Shown piece by piece: positions 5,766-10,407 of a stretch of DNA of 11,689 nucleotides; position 1 is the first letter of the stretch; each line of letters begins with the position of its first letter. A program made the position numbers and the translations under genes. This DNA is from an uncultured Solirubrobacterales bacterium (lineage in GTDB: Bacteria > Actinomycetota > Thermoleophilia > Solirubrobacterales > Solirubrobacteraceae): NCBI GenBank assembly GCA_903959665.1, contig CAJBXY010000092.1, positions 1 to 11,689 of the forward strand, in the 5' to 3' direction. The notes beneath the pieces are model-generated. The model had not been told where the DNA came from. It did not search any database and was given only the letters and a program-made list of their open reading frames with translations.

Positions 5766-5896
5766 GACGGTGGATCTTCGTCGAGGAAGCGCTGCCAGAC
5801 GAACGCTGCAAGGCGCAGCGCAGCGATACTGGCGAGCGCCTCAAGCCCGGCGACGAAGCCCATCCATGCGAGCCGCTTGATCATTTCATTCTCCAT
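5762..5896 (-). CDS. 44-aa single-pass membrane protein, DUF4235-like
   Basis: A short gene that minimum-length ORF cutoffs would miss. Translation begins MENEMIKRLAWMGFVAGLEA, continues as one hydrophobic segment to about residue 34, then VWQRFLDEDPPS. The pattern of a Gly/Ala-rich membrane helix, a V-W-x-R block and a terminal D/E-x-P-P resembles actinobacterial DUF4235 proteins, although it is about half their usual length. Its TGA overlaps the GTG of the 84-aa gene by four bases (GTGA). A TAACGT box ends 8 bases before its ATG with no Shine-Dalgarno, so it is probably the leaderless first gene of the operon. A second in-frame ATG at 5884 is possible. Confidence 0.6.
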   Translation of the reverse strand: MENEMIKRLAWMGFVAGLEALASIAALRLAAFVWQRFLDEDPPS

Positions 5897-5904
5897 CGGG
5901 GCGG

Positions 5905-5910
5905 ACGTTA
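5905..5910 (-). promoter_or_regulatory. Predicted -10 box (TAACGT) for the four-gene membrane operon
   Basis: On the minus strand TAACGT fits TANNNT and ends 8 bases before the ATG at 5896. It lies in the 63-base gap downstream of the tetR stop, the only non-coding stretch able to hold a promoter for this operon. Confidence 0.35.
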
Positions 5911-5959
5911 GCGCACAGCGAGCGCTGGGCCGCAAGCGCCCTGCCCACTTCGGCGCACC

Positions 5960-6568
5960 CTAGCGCTGCTCGAGGCCGTCGCAGATCGTGCTGACGATGA
6001 ACTCTTTCGCTTGCTCGTAGTCCTCGGCGGCCTCGGGAAGGATGTCGAAGATCCAGCCGGTTAGAACCTGCTCGACCGTGCCATAGAAGGCCATCGCAGC
6101 GAATGTCGGCGTGATGTCGGCGCGCAGCTCACCGCTCTGCTGCGCCGACTCGACGATTCCGCCGATCAGCTCATAGGCCTCGCGGATCTTCTCAAGGTGG
6201 CTGCGGCCGAAGGAGTTCGCAGCGCGGGTTACGTCGACGATGATCACCTTCATCAGATCGGGGTCGTGGCGATAGGAATCGATGATGAAGCCGGCGACAG
6301 CGGCCAACTTCTCGCGCGCCGGCGCCGGCTCAGCGTCGACGCGGGCGATCTCCTCGAGCATCAGATCCCAGCGCTCAAGGAAGAGCGTGTCGAGGATCTC
6401 ATCCTTGGAGCGGAAGTAGTGGTAGACAAGGCCGTAGGCGACGCCGGCCTCGTCGGCGATGTCAGCGACGCGGCAGCCGTAGAAGCCTTCGCGCGCGAAG
6501 ACCTTAACCGCTGCGTCGAGAATCAGGCGCCGCTTGTCGGTTGCCTGCTGCGAGCCGGAGGTGGCCAT
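5960..6568 (-). CDS. TetR/AcrR family regulator, FadR/YsiA-like
   Basis: A 202-aa one-component repressor. The N-terminal DNA-binding domain covers about 12-60, with the helix-turn-helix at about 33-54 (RVADIADEAGVAYGLVYHYF) followed by SKDEIL. The C-terminal ligand domain resembles the YsiA/FadR subgroup, which is usually released from DNA by long-chain acyl-CoA; the ligand here is inference. Its ATG shares one base with the stop of the amidase gene (TAATG), and a GAGGG Shine-Dalgarno at 6581-6577 lies 8 bases upstream. It is therefore co-transcribed with the amidase and probably autoregulated through the palindrome at 7418-7429. Confidence 0.9.
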   Translation of the reverse strand: MATSGSQQATDKRRLILDAAVKVFAREGFYGCRVADIADEAGVAYGLVYHYFRSKDEILDTLFLERWDLMLEEIARVDAEPAPAREKLAAVAGFIIDSYRHDPDLMKVIIVDVTRAANSFGRSHLEKIREAYELIGGIVESAQQSGELRADITPTFAAMAFYGTVEQVLTGWIFDILPEAAEDYEQAKEFIVSTICDGLEQR

Positions 6569-7401
6569 TAGGAGATCCCTCGCTGAACGCTTCCGTAGGT
6601 GTGAGGCTGGCGCGAAGCGAGCGAAGGAAGCTCGCTGCGGATTCGCTCCAACTCGTCGAAATCCAGTTCGGCGCCGATGACCATCTCACTTGTTGTATCG
6701 GCCTGCGCCAGCGCCGTGCCCCACGGGTCGAGGATCATCGAATCGCCACCGGACTGCATTCCCGGCGCGATCTCACCGACCTGGTTTGCCGCGATCACAA
6801 AGCAGTGGTTCTCGATCGCCCTCGCGCGCAGCAGCGTCTGCCAGTGCGCCTCAGTGGTCTTACGTGTGAAGCAGGCGGGCACGAGCAAGATCTTCGCGCC
6901 GTCAACGGCCTGCAGTCGGTAGAGCTCGGGAAAGCGGAGGTCGTAACAGATGCTCAGGCCAACGATGGTTCCGTCGGCGGCCCCGCTGGTGACGATCTTG
7001 TCGCCGGGGAGCTGATGATCGGATTCACGGAAGCTCGCGCCTTCAAGATCATTATCGAAGAGGTGGATCTTGCGGTAGATCGCTTTGCGCCGACCGTCAG
7101 GGCCAAGATGGACGCTCGTGTTGTGGAGCTTCTCCTCGCCCTCAACCAGCTCAGTGACCGAACCGGCGATCAGGTCGATCTTCAGCTCCGCCGCAGTTAC
7201 CGCCGCCCAGGAGAGCGCGTCGCCGTCGAGGCCCTGCGCCGCCGCTCGCTTCTGCGCCGCCGTTCCGCCTGCCGCCCACCACTCGGGAAGCAGCACCAAC
7301 TCAGCGCCGCCGCTGGCTGCTTCGCGCACGAAGCGATCGGCCTTCGCGATGTTGGTCGCAAGGTCGGGCGTGGCCGTCAGCTGGATTGCGGCAACTCGCA
7401 A
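6568..7401 (-). CDS. Carbon-nitrogen hydrolase, Nit1/Nit2 type (omega-amidase or deaminated-glutathione amidase-like)
   Basis: A 277-aa nitrilase-superfamily enzyme hydrolysing a C-N (amide) bond in a small molecule. The catalytic triad is visible: E40 in LLPEWW, K111 in YRKIHLFD and C152 in SICYDLRFPELYR. The IHLFD and CYDLRFPE signatures place it in the Nit branch, whose known substrates are alpha-ketoglutaramate, alpha-ketosuccinamate and deaminated glutathione, rather than with true nitrilases. The unusual LPEWWAAGG replaces the LPE(C/K)(W/F)N of typical Nit proteins, so substrate choice may differ. The start is TTG at 7401, directly at the family's RVAAIQL strand; no ATG or GTG is in frame nearby, and a TATCCT box ends 10 bases upstream. 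The tetR gene follows with a one-base overlap. Confidence 0.88.
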   Translation of the reverse strand: MRVAAIQLTATPDLATNIAKADRFVREAASGGAELVLLPEWWAAGGTAAQKRAAAQGLDGDALSWAAVTAAELKIDLIAGSVTELVEGEEKLHNTSVHLGPDGRRKAIYRKIHLFDNDLEGASFRESDHQLPGDKIVTSGAADGTIVGLSICYDLRFPELYRLQAVDGAKILLVPACFTRKTTEAHWQTLLRARAIENHCFVIAANQVGEIAPGMQSGGDSMILDPWGTALAQADTTSEMVIGAELDFDELERIRSELPSLASRQPHTYGSVQRGIS

Positions 7402-7411
7402 GGTGGCGGCA

Positions 7412-7417
7412 AGGATA
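7412..7417 (-). promoter_or_regulatory. Predicted -10 box (TATCCT) for the amidase-tetR operon
   Basis: On the minus strand TATCCT fits TANNNT and ends 10 bases before the TTG start. It directly abuts the palindrome at 7418-7429. A CGGCAAG at 7442-7436 is the matching upstream element and recurs on the other strand. Confidence 0.42.
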
Positions 7418-7429
7418 ACCCGGTCGGGT
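7418..7429. promoter_or_regulatory. Candidate TetR operator: ACCCG-GT-CGGGT palindrome
   Basis: A perfect inverted repeat with 5-bp arms (7418-7422 and 7425-7429) fills the space between the two divergent -10 boxes (7417-7412 on minus, 7429-7434 on plus). A dimer bound here would block both promoters. A second inverted repeat, CGGCAAG at 7407-7413 and CTTGCCG at 7436-7442, brackets it. The CCGGTCGG core is similar to sites described for bacterial FadR-type TetR repressors, which agrees with the type of regulator encoded in the divergent operon. Binding is inferred. Confidence 0.5.
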
Positions 7430-7434
7430 AGCGT
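7429..7434 (+). promoter_or_regulatory. Predicted -10 box (TAGCGT) for the DUF2804 gene
   Basis: TAGCGT fits TANNNT and ends 7 bases before the GTG at 7442, the spacing expected if transcription starts on the start codon. Its first base is the last of the palindrome. Confidence 0.42.
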
Positions 7435-7441
7435 GCTTGCC

Positions 7442-8287
7442 GTGAGCCTCGACCAACTCCCAGTCCGTAGCGACGGTAGCCTGCGCCCCGCCGGGCTAGC
7501 GCTGCCACCGTCGAGGATGCCGCTAATTCACGACCGCCGGCCACTAAAGCGCTGGGTTTACGCTGGTATCTACGGCGAGCAATTGATGCTCTGCGCTGCT
7601 TCGGTGCGGGTCGCTGGCGTGCCGCAGTGTTTCTGGGCGGTGCTTGACCGAGCCAGCGGTGAACTTAGCGAGCAGACAGCGTTCAGCCGCTCGATCGTTG
7701 CGATCGACGACGGCCACCTCAGCGTGAGCAGCCGCAAGGCGAGGATCGAACTGACGCTGCGGCCGAGCGGCGAACCGGTCGAGGTGGTCAGTCGCCACGG
7801 TGCCTCGTACATCTGGACGCGCAAGCTGCCGGTGATCGCCAGTGGCAGCGTCGTGGTCGCAGGCCGCTCGCACCAGATCGAGTGCGCCGGACTGATCGAC
7901 GCCACCGCCGGCTACCACGCGCGTGAAACCGCCTGGAGCTGGTCGGCTGGCGTTGGAACCAGCAGCAACGGCGCCGCGCTCGCTTGGAACATCGTCAGCG
8001 GGGTTCACGACGCGCCGAGCGCGAGCGAACGAACCGTCTGGGAGGACGGCGTGGCAAGCGAGCTACCTGCGGCAGAGTTTCCTTCCGACCTCAGCTCAGT
8101 CAGCTTCCCCGGCCACGGCGAGTCGCTGAGCTTCAGCGCCGAGGCTGAGCGCGCCAACAGCGAAGACCTGAAGATTTTTGCCAGCGATTACCGCCAACCG
8201 TTCGGCACCTTCACCGGCACGCTCCCTAGCGGAGTCGAGCTGGCGAGCGGCTTCGGCGTGATGGAACGCCACAGCGCGCGCTGGTAG
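7442..8287 (+). CDS. DUF2804 family protein
   Basis: A 281-aa protein matching the DUF2804 pattern: an opening D-G-S-L-R-P-A-G motif, the block K-R-W-V-Y-A-G-I-Y-G near residue 40, a beta-rich middle, and the C-terminal G-F-G-V-M-E-R-H-S-A-R-W (270-281). The function of the family is not known; it looks like an all-beta, lipocalin-like or hydroxyneurosporene-synthase-like sandwich, which is a guess. No signal peptide is evident. The frame is open upstream to 7085, but that part is antisense to the amidase; the GTG at 7442 is chosen because homology begins there and a TAGCGT box precedes it. It shares a regulatory region with the amidase-tetR operon, implying common control by the TetR. It ends 7 bases from the convergent CoA-transferase. 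Confidence 0.75.
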   Translation: MSLDQLPVRSDGSLRPAGLALPPSRMPLIHDRRPLKRWVYAGIYGEQLMLCAASVRVAGVPQCFWAVLDRASGELSEQTAFSRSIVAIDDGHLSVSSRKARIELTLRPSGEPVEVVSRHGASYIWTRKLPVIASGSVVVAGRSHQIECAGLIDATAGYHARETAWSWSAGVGTSSNGAALAWNIVSGVHDAPSASERTVWEDGVASELPAAEFPSDLSSVSFPGHGESLSFSAEAERANSEDLKIFASDYRQPFGTFTGTLPSGVELASGFGVMERHSARW

Positions 8288-8294
8288 AGGCCGC

Positions 8295-9521
8295 TCAGCT
8301 AAGGAACGAACCGCTGGCGTCACTAAGCCCGCCGATCGCTCCGCTGGCCTCCAGCGCGGCGATCTGCTCGGCGTCGTAGCCGGCGGCGGCGAGCACTTCG
8401 TGGGTGTGCTCGCCGAGCGATGGCGCTGGCAGACGGTCGTTGTCGACCGGCGTGCGCGAGAAGGCGAGCGGGCTGGCGACGGTGCGGACCGGGTTGGTCG
8501 CTCCGGGCTGGGTTAGGCCGGTAACCATTCCGCGAGCCTTGAAGAGCTCCGACTCGAGCGCCTCCTCAACTTCCAGCAGCGGCTCTACGCAGCAGTCGTG
8601 CTGCTCCGCAAACTCCGCCCACTGCGCCCGCGTTCGCTCCATGAAGACCGCTTCAACCTGCTTGTGCGCTTCGCTGCCGGCGCGCTCAAACTGCTTTTCG
8701 ATCAGCTCCTCGTGGCCGGTTCCCTCGCACCAGAGCTTCCAGAACTTCGGTTCCAGCGCGCCCATCGAAACCCAACCGTCCTTGCACTCGTAAGGGCGGT
8801 AACAGATCAGCCCGCCGGCCAGCTCGCCTTCACCGCGGCGCGGCGGCTTGCCACCGGCCAGCGCCACCGCCGAAGGCATCACCATCCAAGCCAGCGCACC
8901 ATCGGTCATCGAGATGTCGATCGACTGCCCCTCGCCCGAGCGGTCACGCTCGCGGACCGCGGCGAGGATCGCGAAGGCGGCCATCAGTGAGCCGGCGCCG
9001 ATGTCGGCGATCTGCGCCGCCGACTGAACCGGCGGGCCGCCAACGTCGCCGGTGAGTCCGAGCAGGCCAGCATTGGCAAGGTAGTTCTTGTCATTGCCGG
9101 CGCGCTGGGCATAAGGGCCGTCCTGGCCGTAGCCGCTGATCGCGCAGTAGACGATCCCCGGATTGACGGCCTTCAAAGCGTCGTAGCCAACGCCGAGGCG
9201 GTCGAGCACGCCGGGGCGGAATGATTCGAGCACGATGTCGGCGTCCTGCGCCAGCTTCAGCAGCAGCTCGCGGCCCTCTTCGCTCTTGAGGTTGATGCGG
9301 ATCGAGCGCTTGTTGCGGTTCAGCGCGAGGAAGAGCGCTCCGGCTGCCGATTTCTCAACGCCTTCATGGAACGGCGGTGACCAGCGCGCGTAGTCGCCCA
9401 TGCCGGTGTCCTCAACCTTCACGACGTCGGCGCCGCAGTCGGCCAGCAGCAGCGAGCAGAACGGCCCCGGCAGCAGCCGAGAGAGGTCAAGAACGCGGAG
9501 ATCTTCGAGCGGCAGCGCCAT
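8295..9521 (-). CDS. Class III CoA-transferase (CaiB/BaiF family), racemase-like subgroup with altered active site
   Basis: A 408-aa class III CoA-transferase family protein; members move CoA between carboxylic acids or, in the Amacr/Mcr subgroup, racemise 2-methylacyl-CoA. Signatures: L-R-V-L-D-L-S-R-L-L-P-G-P at 8-20, GADVVKVE (30-37), LNRNKRSI (67-74), SFRPGVLDRLG (100-110) and AISGYGQDGP (127-136). The conserved aspartate is D173 in Q-I-A-D-I-G-A-G-S, the position of the Frc nucleophile Asp169 and Mcr Asp156. E257 in GALEPKF corresponds to an Mcr active-site Glu. The Mcr catalytic His126 (GHDINY) is replaced by N143 (GNDKNY), so racemase activity by the His/Asp mechanism is doubtful although overall sequence is racemase-like. 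It starts 9 bases after the BKACE gene, with a TAGGCT box of its own ending 6 bases before the ATG and no Shine-Dalgarno. Confidence 0.88.
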   Translation of the reverse strand: MALPLEDLRVLDLSRLLPGPFCSLLLADCGADVVKVEDTGMGDYARWSPPFHEGVEKSAAGALFLALNRNKRSIRINLKSEEGRELLLKLAQDADIVLESFRPGVLDRLGVGYDALKAVNPGIVYCAISGYGQDGPYAQRAGNDKNYLANAGLLGLTGDVGGPPVQSAAQIADIGAGSLMAAFAILAAVRERDRSGEGQSIDISMTDGALAWMVMPSAVALAGGKPPRRGEGELAGGLICYRPYECKDGWVSMGALEPKFWKLWCEGTGHEELIEKQFERAGSEAHKQVEAVFMERTRAQWAEFAEQHDCCVEPLLEVEEALESELFKARGMVTGLTQPGATNPVRTVASPLAFSRTPVDNDRLPAPSLGEHTHEVLAAAGYDAEQIAALEASGAIGGLSDASGSFLS

Positions 9522-9527
9522 CGCTTA

Positions 9528-9533
9528 AGCCTA
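9528..9533 (-). promoter_or_regulatory. Predicted internal -10 box (TAGGCT) for the CoA-transferase
   Basis: On the minus strand TAGGCT includes the TAG stop of the BKACE gene and ends 6 bases before the CoA-transferase ATG. It suggests an extra leaderless transcript from inside the operon. Overlap with a stop codon makes the TA less informative here. Confidence 0.28.
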
Positions 9534-10400
9534 GGCGCTTGGGGTTGGAATGCCGAGCAGCCCGCGAGCCTCGGAAATCGTCGCCGGGCGACGGCCGGCG
9601 GCCTCTGTCATCTGCCGCGCAACGGCTACAAGTTCACCGTTTGAACCGGCCATCTCGCCACTAGGCAGGTAAAGATTGTCCTCAAGACCAACGCGGATCG
9701 AGCCGCCAAGGTCGAGCGCCGCTTCGATCAGCATCCATTGGTCGCGTGAAATCCCAACTACACCCCAGTGGCTCCCGTCGGGCATGTTGTCGACCATCGC
9801 CGCCATGTTGTTCTTGCTGGCAGGAATTCCGCCGAGCACGCCCATCACGCAGTCGATGTGCAACGGCTTCTTCAAGAGGCCCATGTCAACGAGCGGGTGG
9901 AGGCTGCCGATGTGGCCGATGTCGAAGCATTCGTGCTCAGGCTTGATGCCGTTGGCGTTCAGCGCCGTCAGCAGTTCGATGATCTCGTCGAACGAGTTCT
10001 CGAAGACGGTCTTGAAGACGAACTCCTTGCGCGACTTCGAATACTTCGCGTAATTCATTGAACCCATGTTGAGCGCTGCTACTTCAGGCCTGAGCGCCTC
10101 GAGATAGGCGACGCGCTTCTCGATCGAAACGCCAACGGTGCCGGTCGAATAGTTGATGATCACGTCGTCAACGCTGGAGCGGATCGCCTCCGTGATTGCG
10201 GCGAAATCCTCGATCTCGTAGGAGGGAACGCCGTCAACCGTGCGAGCGTGGATGTGGATCATCACGCCTCCTTCGTCAACGATCCGCTTCGCCTCTGCGC
10301 CGTACTCCTCCGGCGTGTAGGGAATCGCCGGGCACTGCTCGCGGTTTGCGATTGCGCCGGAGATCGCGCAGGTAATTACAACTGGATCGTCTTTTGACAT
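9531..10400 (-). CDS. BKACE / DUF849 beta-keto acid cleavage enzyme (Kce-like)
   Basis: A 289-aa TIM-barrel zinc enzyme. The family joins a beta-keto acid and acetyl-CoA to give acetoacetate and a new acyl-CoA; known substrates include 3-keto-5-aminohexanoate and dehydrocarnitine. Zinc ligands are visible: H49 and H51 in MIHIHAR and E240 in R-V-G-L-E-D-N, with R236 and D241 matching Kce Arg226 and Asp231. The N-Y-S-T-G loop (83-87) and N-M-G-S-M-N (111-116) are the substrate-side loops. The first strand ITCAISGA replaces the more usual A-x-T-G-A form, so substrate identity cannot be read off. The ATG at 10400 is preferred to the GTG at 10436 because GAGG in AGAGGTCAC lies 5 bases upstream and the family's N-terminus begins here; the longer version would overlap mmsA. 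It sits 7 bases after mmsA. Confidence 0.92.
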   Translation of the reverse strand: MSKDDPVVITCAISGAIANREQCPAIPYTPEEYGAEAKRIVDEGGVMIHIHARTVDGVPSYEIEDFAAITEAIRSSVDDVIINYSTGTVGVSIEKRVAYLEALRPEVAALNMGSMNYAKYSKSRKEFVFKTVFENSFDEIIELLTALNANGIKPEHECFDIGHIGSLHPLVDMGLLKKPLHIDCVMGVLGGIPASKNNMAAMVDNMPDGSHWGVVGISRDQWMLIEAALDLGGSIRVGLEDNLYLPSGEMAGSNGELVAVARQMTEAAGRRPATISEARGLLGIPTPSA

Positions 10401-10407
10401 GTGACCT

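Noticed and set aside
5921..5945. Terminator hairpin after tetR (GGGC...GCCC)
   Set aside because: The stem has only four pairs and no T-run follows on the minus strand.
6541..7431. 296-codon plus-strand ORF
   Set aside because: It lies opposite the amidase with its full catalytic triad and shows no recognisable motif; an antisense shadow of GC-rich coding DNA.
7085..7441. N-terminal extension of the DUF2804 gene
   Set aside because: It is antisense to the amidase, Ser/Ala/Arg-rich without domain character; homology and the TAGCGT box point to the GTG at 7442.
9523..9530. GCTTAAGC palindrome between BKACE and CoA-transferase
   Set aside because: An 8-bp self-complementary word with no spacing or context supporting a regulatory role.
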